From Yponomeuta sedellus (lineage: Eukaryota; Arthropoda; Insecta; Lepidoptera; Yponomeutidae): a DNA stretch of 64,000 nucleotides. Where the stretch lies: the NCBI GenBank assembly GCA_934045075.1, contig OW203734.1:11605516-11669515 (forward strand). The letters run 5' to 3'. The notes under the pieces were generated by a model. The model was not told where the DNA came from. It did not search any database and saw only the letters and a program-made list of their open reading frames with translations. This document shows positions 47,100-63,449 of the stretch, piece by piece; within the stretch, counting starts at the first letter, position 1; every line of letters starts with the position of its first letter. The position numbers and the translations under genes were made by a program.

Positions 47100-47535
47100 A
47101 GACCTGGACCGAAAGAAGATGTAGTACCCAGAATTGAGACATGGATTATTGTGTGGGCCTGGACATATCGCACCCTCAGAACGAAAGAGGCCTAAGTCAA
47201 AAAATAGTTTAAATACTAAAAAAATTCTAAAAAAATTGATTACCTAACAATCATAGAGAGACATAAAAAGGTATGCTCTATCCGATGAATAGTAAAACAA
47301 AGGCACTTATTGTAAAAAAAAGAGCATAGCGAATCTTCCGCCCACGGCATACCTTTCTATGACTCTATGATTGTAACTCAATTTCACTGTTTTTTGACTT
47401 AGGTCTCTTTCGTTCTGAGGGTGCGATATTATTATTTAAAGAGGAAATAGTGGAGCAAAGAAATATATTGCGCGGATGTTTGTGAAAGGGACGTTAATGT
47501 ACAATTCAGTCGGACATTTGTACTCTACCTAGATT
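47100..47535 (+). mobile_element. RTE-type LINE C-terminal fragment split by MITE M4
   Basis: GAAGATGTAGTACCCAGAAT and TGTGGGCCTGGACAT, then after the MITE AAGAAATATATTGCGCGGATG, matching in order the RT fragment at 20020-20130 (GAGGCTGTAGTGACCAGAAT, GGTTTGGACATG, AAAAATATATTGCGAATG). Frame is lost. Confidence 0.65.
47165..47429. mobile_element. MITE family M4 (~265 bp)
   Basis: ATATCGCACCCTCAGAACG at the left, exact complement at the right, extending about 40 bases through GAAAGAGGCCTAAGTCAAAA. Interior inverted repeats (CAATCATAGAGAG / CTCTATGATTG; AGAGCATA / TATGCTCT) let it fold fully. Inserted in a LINE fragment. Confidence 0.85.
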
Positions 47536-48118
47536 CAACCTTTTAAAATAAACCAGGCAAGTGCTCTTACTCGCACTTTTGCAGCATGTAAAAATATTAC
47601 ATGCGTACAACTGGTCGATCCGCACTCGCTGACCTGAATTGGACCTGCCGCGAACTACCATCAGAACTAGAAATCTGTGGTTGAGGCCCTACGCTCCCCT
47701 TAGTTAAAGCACCGGAAAGAAGACATCTTTTACACCTTTAGGGCCTTACTAATACATAAGTTATACACTCTGAATAACTATTTGACGTATATCAATTTAA
47801 ACTGGTTTTTTCGCATTTAGCGTACGAATAACCAGTTTGTCAGACCTCGCATAACGGCTGTATACACAGCTCACAACCTTTATTACTAGGCCGTTAAAGT
47901 ATAAGTTGCGCAAACCTTAGTATTTCAAATCAATTTATTTCAACGTAAAGAATTTACATCTTGTTTGCTGAATGTTAATGTACAAAGTAAAGTGTAATGG
48001 GTAATTTGATACTAACACCACTTTATCGCTTAAACCGTTGCTGAGGCAAAGTTGTTTGACAGGCGGAAACATTAACAAACTGACGACGGATTCCATTTTT
48101 TTCTTAAGGTGCTTTAGG

Positions 48119-48429
48119 GGCGCTAACTAGCGTCACCAATGGAATAAAAATCACCACTAGTTTTATAATACGTTTTTTTTTCAAAAAGTAAACAAGAATT
48201 TTTTTAATATCAGTTGTACTACGTATTTATATCCCACAACTTTAATTGATTACCGCTAAAAACGACATATAATCAATTTCCCCTAAGATTGATTTAAGTG
48301 CTAGATTGCTGATCCTAGGTTCTAGACTCTAGGTACTAAACATAGGTATCACACTGTTGTTAAGATTTCTCATGTTAATTTCTAGATAAAACGTATTAGT
48401 TTTCTATTCCATTGGCGTTAGTTAGCGCC
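48119..48429. mobile_element. MITE family M5 (~311 bp)
   Basis: GGCGCTAACTAGCGTCACCA...GGAATA at the left and the complement TATTCCATTGGCGTTAGTTA..GCGCC at the right. The interior (48230-48400) is related to 24763-24930, including GGTTCTAGACT, but without the palindrome's right arm. Confidence 0.75.
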
Positions 48430-48756
48430 AAACGGAATCCGTCGGTTCTCCAAAAAGTATCTACCCACCTCACATATCGCACGGTGAGGCTTAAGTTTTC
48501 ACCTCAGCTCAACGCAGCTGATCCCTCTAGTCTTTTCACCAGGGGGCTTAGACTCGCTTCAAACCACAGGGATGAGTTAAGCCTGACGGTTAGTAAAAAA
48601 GGTCGCGAAATAAGAAATGTATCTATGTGAAATATGGATAGCTATAAAGCATTAAATACCTACAATAAACGTACAATGTATCTATCGTCTAAATTGTACG
48701 TTAAACTACCCTGTCAATCAGCGATTTATTCGTTTATGCCTCGATAAGTATATTTG

Positions 48757-48796
<40 letters not shown>

Positions 48797-48836
48797 CCCG
48801 CCCGCCCGCCCGCCCGCCCGAAACCCGCCCGCCCGT
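48757..48836. repeat. TGCC then CGCC tetranucleotide repeat
   Basis: A run of TGCC units switches to CCCG units, breaks at GAAACCCG, then resumes briefly. This is the same pattern of stepwise unit change seen in the large array at 52-58 kb. Confidence 0.95.
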
Positions 48837-49494
48837 TTGGGGCAGTGTGTCGAAAAACAGCAGCTTTTTTCGGCTGCCGGATTGACTTCACATGAAGGGT
48901 GCTTCTTGGCAAGGTCTGTGAAACAATTTAAATTATAAAGTAGGGAATTAGGAATTAGGAGGTAATAAATATAATTATTGAAATTGATGGCAATCTGATT
49001 TTAAGTAGGGACTAACAACTTTAGACAGTGTAACTTGTGAACCAATATTAGAACCACATTCTGTAGCGAGCCCGCTCTGCTCTGAGCTTTTCAAAATTTC
49101 ATTAAGTAATTGTCTGGTTTTAGATCTTAAGGTTTCACAATTATACTATTGCTACCTGTAAATAAACGTTAGGTAATAAAGATTGTGCTTAATAGTAACC
49201 GTTTTCTTTCTTCCCCTATATTAAGGCCCTGATAGCTCAAAGCTTCCAGACAATCTTCAGATTTTTTGGTGGCTCCGGCCACATTTTCAGTATCAACATT
49301 ACTGTTCAGTCGACTACTGTTTCCTTACTACCTGGCAGGAAGTAGACAGATGTCTGCAGAAAATTCTCAACATTCGTTGGTCTATAAATGGGGTGATTCT
49401 GGATAGCGCATTTTTGTGGTTTATAGTTTTTACTATCAATGACCGCCGTTCACTAGAGCTATAAAAATCCTCAACAAGGCTGCAGAAATATATA

Positions 49495-51384
49495 TAAGGT
49501 GCTAACAAATTAGGTACCAATAATTTTAGGGCTGATAGTACTCGTCTTTATGAGTGGATTTATATTAGATATATTCAAAAGTGTCTGTTAATTTTTGGCG
49601 ATAATTAAGGAAACAACTTTAGTGCGTCACAACACCCTGTTAATGGTATAGTTCATAATATGAGTTTAAATCCTCTTTGATATTTTTCTAAAACCTCTGT
49701 GAGTGTCGTGATATGAGTCAATGGCCACTTCACTTAGTTAAACATATGTCAGTGTCATGCTATTTATTATTGTGTCTGATTATTTAGTAATAATAAACCC
49801 TTAAATACCGAATAATGCCTTACCGCTACACAAACAACGATTACTTACACATAGTAATTTGCTATCGCGAAGCAAACTACAGTGCGACACGTGCTGCAAG
49901 GCTCTACGCAGAAATTCACAGTGCAAATGTAAATTCTCGCACAATCTACCGAGCTGAGCAGAGATTTCGTGACTGGGGCATGTTCACTCCTAGAGGTGAA
50001 GCCGGTAGGCCACGATTTCCGCCCCGTCTAGAAGTTTCGATTTTGGATTTTTTTGATCGTCATCCAATGTGTAGTACAAGGGATGCAGCAAATGTATTTC
50101 GCGTTAGTGATATTTATGTGTGGAAACTCCTAAAACGCGAAGGTAAGCACCCATACCATTTTACGCATGTTCAAGAACTGCAGCCACAGGATTATGAACC
50201 ACGTGTAGAGTTCTGTCAATGGCTTCGAAGACACAACCGCTACAAGATACTCTGGACCGACGAGTGCACATTCACAAGGGTTGGATTGTTTAATATTCAC
50301 AATGCACACTTTTGGACAGAACAAAATCCCCATTTAGCACGCCCCGATCACTTTCAAACTCGTTTTAGCGTCAATGTATGGGCGGAATTACTTGGCGACT
50401 ATCTGTTAGGTCCAGTGTTTCTTAATCGCCTAAATGGAACAACGTATCTACAGTTTTTACAAGAAGATTTGATGGAATTGCTGGCAGAAATGCCTCTCGA
50501 TCTCCGTAGGAGGATGTACTTTCAACACGACGGTGCCCCCGCCCATTAAGATCGTACCGTACGACAATACTTAACGACTCAATACCAAGGTCGATGGATA
50601 GGCCGCGGAGGGAGTGATGCAGGTGCAGTGAACTGGCCAGCCCGCTTACCGGATTTCACCCCTTTAGATTACATATGGGGTCGAGCCAAAGATTTGGTAT
50701 ACGGATCCGATGGTCATATGATTAGGACATCTGAACAACTACGAGCACGTATTACCAACGCCTTCGAAATCATGAAAAATGAAAGAAACGTTTTGTTGCG
50801 TGTAAATGAAAACCTCGACTTATCAATTACTACTTACATTACTTATTAAAAAATATCAAAAGCTAATGAAAGAATAAAGGTCTCTGCCTACTACACCGTA
50901 TCATATGCAAGGAGTGTCTCAGGACCGGCAAAATGTTCCCTCCGACAATTATTGACGCTCCGTGCATAGCACGTTACGGTGATGGTCGGTGACGGAACGG
51001 TCTAGTGGTTATGGTCTCATACTTTTCCACAGAAATAATATTTTTTTGCATGATACGTTCATAGTACGGTCATACGGTACAAGTGGGCAGAGACTAATGA
51101 TTATTAACAGTTTTCCCGCCAATCTTTGACGTGACAAACGGCGACGTTTGTGACAACGAACTTGACTGAAAATCACAGATAAAGTAACTGAAAATGTGAA
51201 GTATCTTGTCAGTTAAATACACAGGATGGTTATTTTTGAGCTAAATTTTATTGTATTTAATTTGTTCAGGAATTCAAATCAAAAAAATCATATGAAAAGT
51301 TTTTCTAATTTATATTTCAAGTTGATTGTTTTGATGTTATCTAACACCTCTTAAAATATTGGTACCTAATTTGTTAGCACCTTA
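49495..51384 (+). mobile_element. Complete Tc1/mariner-type DNA transposon with ~28-bp inverted ends
   Basis: The ends are matching inverted repeats: TAAGGTGCTAACAAATTAGG and onward at about 49495-49522, and its reverse complement at about 51357-51384. Both are flanked by TA, the target of this superfamily; the TATATA context makes the exact edge uncertain by two bases. The element is about 1.9 kb and carries a transposase-like frame (separate entry). The identical inverted ends over ~28 bp, with one disabling codon inside, point to a recent insertion. Noncoding flanks of about 320 and 535 bases separate the ends from the frame. Confidence 0.88.
49815..50849 (+). pseudogene. IS630/Tc1/mariner transposase with one in-frame stop
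   Basis: 344-codon frame interrupted only by a TAA at 50547-50549 (codon 245). The sequence before and after it is in the same frame and both parts align with the family. An N-terminal helix-turn-helix half (residues ~1-110, of the type often seen as DUF4817 in insect genomes) precedes a DDE/D catalytic core. The triad is visible: Asp149 in WTDE, Asp239 in FQHDGAPAH, and Asp285 in TPLDYIWG. My count gives 89 residues between the first two and 45 between the last two, so a DD45D layout. From memory, related insect elements have about 41 in the last gap; here an extra GGSDAGAVN-type stretch accounts for the difference. The stop falls inside the core just after the second Asp, so this copy should not make active enzyme unless the stop is read through. 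Confidence 0.85.
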
Positions 51385-52097
51385 TATATTGAATTTTGTC
51401 TATTTAGAACATAGTTACAGTTTACTACATTCTATAATGTAATTGTTCAACCAATTAGGTACCTAATACTGTAATGTTGGGCAATTCAATACATAAATAA
51501 ATACCAAACAAAGACGAATATGTCAACAAATACAACAATCATAGTTATTTTGGTCGTACATGTAATTCATAACGATTGCTATTCATAATACTTTGTACGA
51601 ATTTAAGTGTTTCAGAGTATAAACTGTTCATAGCCTCACACTAAATATAAATGCTTATTAATAAGCAACACAAAAATGCAAAGCTGCAATCATGGATATT
51701 TTAAAAGGGAACGTTTTTTGTTTAAAATAAATGGTGAGCTCGAAAAAGTGCTGCATCGCATATTGTGATATGTGGCCAATCTCTTCGTAATTTATTGCCA
51801 TCGTTTCGGGCTGTGGTGGCAGAATGCGGGAGGTTTCACAGAAGGTTTATTACTTGTGATCTGCATTATACTGTATGGCACAGATCTACTCTCTTAGAAA
51901 AAGACAATGCTATTGATCAAACGCTACGGTGGCCACTGCAGATTGGCGATTTCAGATACTGAAAAAACTATTATAATTGATTTAAAAAGGTTATACAATT
52001 CATCAAACTAACTATTGTATCGTTTAACTCCTATTAGTTAGTTTAAAAAATAGTTAGTTTATGTTTACGAATTAGTTAACACTGTAAGGTTAGGCAA
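51385..52097. other. No gene recognised between the transposon and the microsatellite array
   Basis: AT-rich. One 65-codon frame at 51765-51962 (ICGQSLRNLLPSFRAVVAEC) has no family I know and no start context. The TTAGTTAG region at 52000-52075 contains small inverted repeats. Confidence 0.4.
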
Positions 52098-58054
<5,957 letters not shown>

Positions 58055-58129
58055 TAATAAAAATGTGTTCTAATTAAATCATAACCCTAATTAAATCGGA
58101 CACGATATAAGCAGATAATATTACATTAC

Positions 58130-58190
58130 AAAAACTCACTCCTGAATCCCAGAGGGGTTGGCAGATACCAGGGGGGTGAGACTCAAAAAT
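58130..58190 (-). mobile_element. RTE-type LINE 3' end, short
   Basis: ATCCCAGAGGGGTTGGCAGA is the complement of the CTGCCTACCCCTCTGGGATA end seen at 20753. Similar ends occur at 60145-60172 and 62745-62780. Confidence 0.6.
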
Positions 58191-58208
58191 GCACAGTGGT
58201 TTAATAGA

Positions 58209-58475
58209 GTCATATTAGTCCGGTGATGGTCGTTTCATTACACTATCGGAAGTCTAGGAACCAATTGTATTGCAATGGTATATCCCGCGCTACTTATCTC
58301 GTCGCCTCTCGCGATTCGATCTTCTCGCGAGAGATGCCTATTTAAATTGCGCGGGTTATACCCCTGTAATGACATTGTACTGCTATTGCTTTGTAAACTA
58401 CCAAATTGAGGCCAATCAACGATTGTCGTATTTCTTTCATTCTATTGAAAAACTATGTAAGTATTAGACTCTAGG
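58209..58475. repeat. Dispersed repeat R5, copy 2
   Basis: Same ordered blocks as 27815-28033 (GTCATATTAGTCCGG to ATTAGACTCTAGG), plus an extra ~50 bases around 58325-58385 missing from copy 1. Confidence 0.75.
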
Positions 58476-58587
58476 AGGGCTTGCCATTTGCCACGATCCT
58501 AAAAGACCTTTTTTGCTCTACTAATGTTCAGTTGTCTTTGCGTGTACTGGTTTTGGATACTTTGGATACGTTTAGCTAGGATACTTT

Positions 58588-58620
58588 AATTAAATGATAG
58601 TAGCCTACTATCATTTAATT
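58588..58620. repeat. 33-bp perfect hairpin
   Basis: AATTAAATGATAGTAG and its exact complement around a single C. Confidence 0.9.
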
Positions 58621-58639
58621 AATTTTTTTTTCAAAATTT

Positions 58640-59980
58640 TTTACTTCTTAAAGCTTATCTTAAGCAATAATCTTGAATCCAAAAACGACGTAGACGGCTG
58701 CGCCGGCCAACGACCACATGTAGCAAAAAAGTACCTTTGAAGTATTCACGATGTCATGAAGTAGAACATTATAATCTAAAGAATTTTTGTAGAAGCTTTC
58801 GAAAACTGCGCTCTCGTATCTGACCAATTTCTGTAAAGTTTACGACACATAAACGATTACGTTGTGTCCATACAAACCACACTGACCTGCAAAACTAAGT
58901 AGGTACTACAGTTTTAATTTAGTTTTATTTTATCTTACATTATCAAAACAAGTTTTGTTTTTTTCAGCCATGTCTTAAATGAAGGTTACCTACTACGGAG
59001 ATTTAATTAAACTCTTTTTCGAGTCCCTTATTTCGAAAAGATATCTTGCCCCCCTGCCCCTTTAAAGTCATTGCAATTTTAAAAGTGTGATACCTACTTA
59101 GTTTTGCACTTTCTGTGTATTTGGTTACGGATGGTTATATTATTTCGTTATATTACGGGAGACATTTACTGTACAAGTAGACAGATAGATAGCGAACACT
59201 TTATTGCACAATCAGAAAAATATATGTAAAACCTACCTACTGAATGGAGTATAATTATCTAATTATACTTTGAAATAAAGGTCTCCACCTACATATGGTG
59301 ATATTTAAAGTAAATTGCTTATACGGATAATAACAAAAAACAAGTGATTTAAAACAGTTATGTTACATGTGTTATGAGTTATATTACAAAAAAATAGTTT
59401 ACATTGTTTTAAGTGCATGTTACAAAAATCTCTTGCCTTTTAAATAGTTGGGACAGAACCCGGATCCTCCGTTACAGGATCTGGAAATACCTACCACTGA
59501 GAAAGCATGACATGAGACTTAGGTGAAATTAAACAAAACATTTTAAGAACATTTTATCTCGGTAAAATTTAGAAAGTTACGATTCGAAATTTTATCTATT
59601 TTACATTGAACACGATCTATTTAAAAACGTTTTAATAATTTATAGCGATTGCATTTATTTTGAAGTCAGATATTTTATTTTTCCTAAAAGTGCAATATTT
59701 TATTGTAGAGTGACATTTTTTTACAGCAGAATTATTAATGTTAGCGCCATTATTTTTATAGTGACCTCCATTATTTTTACAGAATCTTAAAATGACTCGA
59801 ACACTGAATTTTATTGTGTCTGTACAGTCGACAACATATCAAAGTATTTGTACAGAAGGCCTCAGTCTGGGTATTTTTCCAAGTTTGCGATATTCTTGCC
59901 GGGTTATATTACTTTTTTACGAAGACGAGCTATCGTGTTAAAAAAGTGTGCGTGTACTCCATACAGTGACGTCACGAATG
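58640..59980. other. No gene recognised
   Basis: AT-rich. Holds only the short LINE tail at 59181 and a TGACGTCA octamer near 59967. Confidence 0.4.
59181..59240 (-). mobile_element. LINE 3'-end fragment, short
   Basis: ACAGATAGATAGCGAACACT, TTTATTGCACAATCAG: common tail with GATA repeat. Confidence 0.6.
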
Positions 59981-59987
59981 ATTCGGT

Positions 59988-60110
59988 AAATAAACATAAA
60001 CACACAGGCATATACATACATTGCTTCTGACCCCACACTAGGATACCCTGTGTTGTGGGAAGCAGAACCAGCGATATCACAAATATGTAAACATCCAAGA
60101 CCTGGCGGTT
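59988..60110 (-). mobile_element. tRNA-SINE family 2, tail only
   Basis: ACATACATTGCTTCTGACCC, CACTAGGATACCCTGTGTTG, ATCACAAATATGTAAACATC and CAAGACC match the family-2 tail. The tRNA head is absent (5'-truncated). Confidence 0.8.
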
Positions 60111-60172
60111 TTTTTAGACACTTGTAACATAATCATAACATAATCTGTATCCCAGATGGGTAGCCAGAGACC

Positions 60173-60359
60173 TGAGTGCTTAGTGCGAGTTTCGTGTTTT
60201 GGCTGCTAAACGTGTTCACTTCTCAACGTAAATCATTACAACTCGCACTCAGCTATTTTAATTTTCATACTTGTCGCTAGGTGGCGCTTCCTCGATGCCA
60301 TAGAAATATGAGTTTACGCTAACGCGATCGAGTAGTTAAAAAACTCGCACTAAGCTCTC
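60173..60359 (-). mobile_element. MITE family M2, copy 2 (~187 bp)
   Basis: Same ends as 42862-43168 (GAGTGCTTAGTGCGAGTTT and complement) in the opposite internal orientation, with about 120 interior bases missing. Confidence 0.8.
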
Positions 60360-60780
60360 AGGGACTGTCGCTTGCCACAATCCTGACAGATCACCTTCGC
60401 TTCATCAACGTACATAAGTCGTTGCATGCACGCACGCCGGTTCCGGGTACTTTTAGTCTTCCCCTATTTGGTCGACGTATGTCCGCCTGAGACGTCCCTT
60501 ACCGGCCCTTCCTCTTACATTAGCAATATATAATTAAATCAGTTTTAATTATGTCTAGTAATCGTGTTAACCTTAGAAAATTAGCAATATATATTTGTTT
60601 CGTCAATATTTCTTCCTTCATCCTCTCCACATGTCCGAACCAACGCAACATTCCTTTCTCAATTCTAGTTACTACCTACATCCTCTTTCAGTCCACAACG
60701 TCTCTAATCAGACTATTAATGCGTATCCTATTGAAATACTCAACTAAACAAATTATTGGTGTGCAATAAAGAGTTATCTA
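60360..60780 (-). pseudogene. RTE-type LINE reverse transcriptase C-terminal fragment, minus strand
   Basis: The complement encodes scattered parts of the same peptide as 19889-20089 (GLKEAV..., a GMLRWFGHVE-like stretch near 60630) and the ATCGTGGCAAATGGC-like end near 60370. About 60 bases around 60540-60590 interrupt it. Dead copy. Confidence 0.65.
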
Positions 60781-61129
60781 TCTATATATGAAAGGAAAAC
60801 ATCGTGAGGTAACCCTAATGTCTGAAGAGTTAACAAACCTCAGCACATGCTACGTACTCGTACACGGTACTACGGCCCAAATATGAGGCTTAGTGCAGAA
60901 ATCTCAGGTACCTATAACTAGCTAACTATCTATATATCTAAATGACACAACTAAATGGCCGATGTGTACTCGATTGTACAGTTTATTGCCGTCCAAAGTA
61001 GAGTGACTAGTTAATCCTTTGGAGCTTGTTTCAGTTAGGAACACTAAGTACTTCGAACAACTACCAAACTGGCGTCCGACGAGGAGGGGCCTCACTGAAA
61101 CTAATAATAATTCTGAACAGGGCTCGCCA

Positions 61130-61300
61130 ACTATTCTGCTACTCTATTCAGACGCAAACTAGCCCATGACGGGTACCTAGCCCTTTCCTAACGATAGGGC
61201 TAGATACCCAATGTTTTGTATTGGGTATTGTAAGCATTATTTAACATTATTTTATGTGTAACTCATCCTGTTGTAACCCCAATAAATAAAATAAAAATAA
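61130..61300 (+). mobile_element. Retroposon 3' end with hairpin and AATAAAAT tail
   Basis: A stem-loop GGGTACCTAGCCCT ... AGGGCTAGATACCC at 61170-61210, a second CCAATGTTTTGTATTGG, and AATAAATAAAATAAAAATAA at the end. The layout fits a LINE 3' UTR. Confidence 0.5.
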
Positions 61301-61377
61301 AATTTAACCGACATCGTATTCGTATTATCTAATTAGTACTGCGCCGACATCACATTCAAATAATTATATTGTTATGA

Positions 61378-61935
61378 AGCGCTCGTATGGCCTAGTCAAA
61401 CCGAGTGATTGGAATCAATCACTGTCGATAAGCAACAACAGGCGCGCTCAGGTGCGGGATGGGTGACCGTCCCGTGACTACCGCTAGTGGATTTTTTTCC
61501 GAGCGCTTCCGTGCTTCGCAAGGCACGCTAAGCCGTTGGTGCCGGCTGTCATGTAATGGCAGTCGTTAAGCCATGTCAGAGCCTTACGCCTTATAGGCGG
61601 TTGATAACTTCTGACAGTAAGGCCCGCCACTGAAACTGATTATATTATTATTATTATATATTTTGGCGACCGCTGAAAATCAGCGTCATGATCTGCAACG
61701 ATCATGGCATATGCTGAGCGGCGGCCATTTTGGTGCCACGTCTTATTTATTCACGCTAAACCATTATTGTTTTTGTATTAATTCTGGTACCAAATAAACG
61801 TTTTCTATTCTATTCTATTCACTGTTTTACAAATCTCCACCTGGACTTGGCCCCCGTGGTACACTATGGCCTAACCTTCCTGCAGTGCAGGAAGAGACCC
61901 GTGCCCCAGCAGTGGGGACATCCAAGGGTTGATAA
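61378..61935 (+). mobile_element. 5S-derived SINE, subfamily A, copy 17, split by a LINE end
   Basis: Full-length head (GATAAGCAACAACAGGCGCG, GGATGGGTGACCG intact) and body to GCCCGCCACTG at about 61633, then a LINE end, then the rest from about 61826 to GGGTTGATA. The interrupted bases (CACTG at both edges) suggest a short target duplication. Confidence 0.85.
61634..61825 (+). mobile_element. LINE 3' end with ATTCT tail inserted in 5S-SINE
   Basis: Contains two stem-loops (GCTGAAAATCAGC; CATGATCTGCAACGATCATG) and ends ACCAAATAAACG...TTCTATTCTATTCTATTC. Same tail type as 3093 (minus) and 24165 (plus). Confidence 0.7.
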
Positions 61936-62231
61936 ACGAAAGGACCGCTAGCGCCACCGCAACCATGACCGCTTTGGTTTGTGAGTTTACAGTTGATCAT
62001 ATTGACGAATAGAATCTCCCATCGGATCCACACAGGGTTTTTTTACACTCAGGATCGTTCACTCAATGTATTGTTTAGTTAGGAGTTGCTACTCTGTATT
62101 GAATAGAATCAAATGGAGAGAGCTGGTGGCGGAAGCCGCCCCATAGTCACGTCCCTCAGTCATGAGGAAACGACGAAGAAGAAGACTCTGTATTGATCGT
62201 TGAGCATAGATGTGATGGACCTGATATATAT

Positions 62232-62480
62232 ACGTCGTCGTCAGGCTATCCTAGTCCACTGCTGGACATAGCCCACCCCTAGAGAGCGCCACGTTGTGCC
62301 ATCATAGGGGGTAATACCTATAATCCCCACGCTGGGCATGCGGGTTGGGGATCGCAGTTCGGTGGAATTGTACTGCAGGAGGCTGCTGCCCACCCCCTGG
62401 TTTGTGTCCCTTAGTCGCCTTTTACGACACCTGCGGGAAGAATTGGTTTAGTGCTATTCTCTAGGCCGACACCACACAGC
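62232..62480 (-). mobile_element. RTE-like LINE 3' end, minus strand
   Basis: GTCGTCGTCAGGCTATCCTA, CACTGCTGGACATAGCCC and GGGGATCGCAGTTCGGTGG match the family at 17758 and 42048 and extend it upstream by about 100 bases. Confidence 0.65.
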
Positions 62481-62895
62481 AGCACATGATTAGAGTTAAT
62501 AGACCCTTGATGTCACTAATTGTAAAAGTACGAATATTCTTGTTTCCTATGTACCTATAGTTATTTGACTTTAAATAACTATAGTTATTTGGTGTTTTGA
62601 TCTATATCCAATAACTTATAAGTGTTTACGACAAAACAGGCAGTGTGTTTAGTAACAAAAAATGCATTTTTCAGTTTAATTTAATTGGTTTTGTATTGTT
62701 ATCTAAGCCTAGAAAAACACAAACATACATAACCTCTCGCCCGTATCCCAGAGGGGTAGGCAGAAACCAGGGACTGCCTGATATATATATTAATCAATAA
62801 GTCATCGTTTCTGTTTAATTTTGAATGAAATCCTTTCATTTGATTGATATTATTTATTATTTGTATTCCGATTAAATCAAGGAGAAGGACTATTT

Positions 62896-63268
62896 CATCA
62901 TCATCAACCCATTATGTCCCCCAGCGTGGGGCACCGGTCTCTTCCCTGAGGAAGGTATAGGCCATACTCTAACACGGGGTCCAAGTCCGGATTGGTGGAG
63001 GCTTGCAAAACTAGTGGCTGGTCTTACTGTCAGAAGTTTTCAAGCCGCCCTAAGGCCTCTGACTAGGCTTAACGACTGCCATCTATCGACGACAGCTAGC
63101 ACCAACTGCTTAACGTACCTTGCGAAGCACGGAACGCTCGGAAAAATGCCACTAGCGTTATTCATAGATGGTTTACCCATCCATGCACTGAACGAGCCCT
63201 GTGTTGCTTAACCTTCGTGATCGTTTAAGATCACACAGGCAGCTAGGGTTACGAGCGATACGACGAAC
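62896..63268 (-). mobile_element. 5S-derived SINE, subfamily B, copy 18
   Basis: Minus-strand full-length copy from CATCATCATCAACCC to the complement of the 5S head near 63250 (TTGCTTAACCTTCGTGATCG reads as CGATCACGAAGGTTAAGCAA, the 5S order). The 65-residue frame in it is a shadow. Confidence 0.87.
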
Positions 63269-63386
63269 GACTGTCTAGCGCTGTCGTATTTTTTGGTTGA
63301 TTTAAAAACTCGCGCCAATTTGCGTGGTTACTATACAAACTTTTCTATACGGACATTGTCGTCTCGTTGCGCAGTATTTCCTGCCG

Positions 63387-63400
63387 GTTGCCATGGTAAC
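63387..63400. promoter_or_regulatory. Perfect RFX X-box
   Basis: GTTGCCATGGTAAC fits the RFX-factor X-box (GTNRCC, 0-3 bases, RGYAAC) exactly on both strands. It lies in a local CpG-richer segment (63300-63480) with GGCGCCAAA (E2F-like, 63418) and CGCGCCAATTT (63311). In animals such X-boxes mark promoters of ciliary genes. No downstream gene is seen in this window. Confidence 0.45.
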
Positions 63401-63449
63401 GGCGGATTATATTTTCCGGCGCCAAATGCAATAACAATCGCACGCCCGT

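Noticed and set aside
59967..59974. TGACGTCA (CRE) as a promoter element
   Set aside because: The same octamer also occurs near 32383 and 33342 in repeats; with no gene nearby it is not informative.
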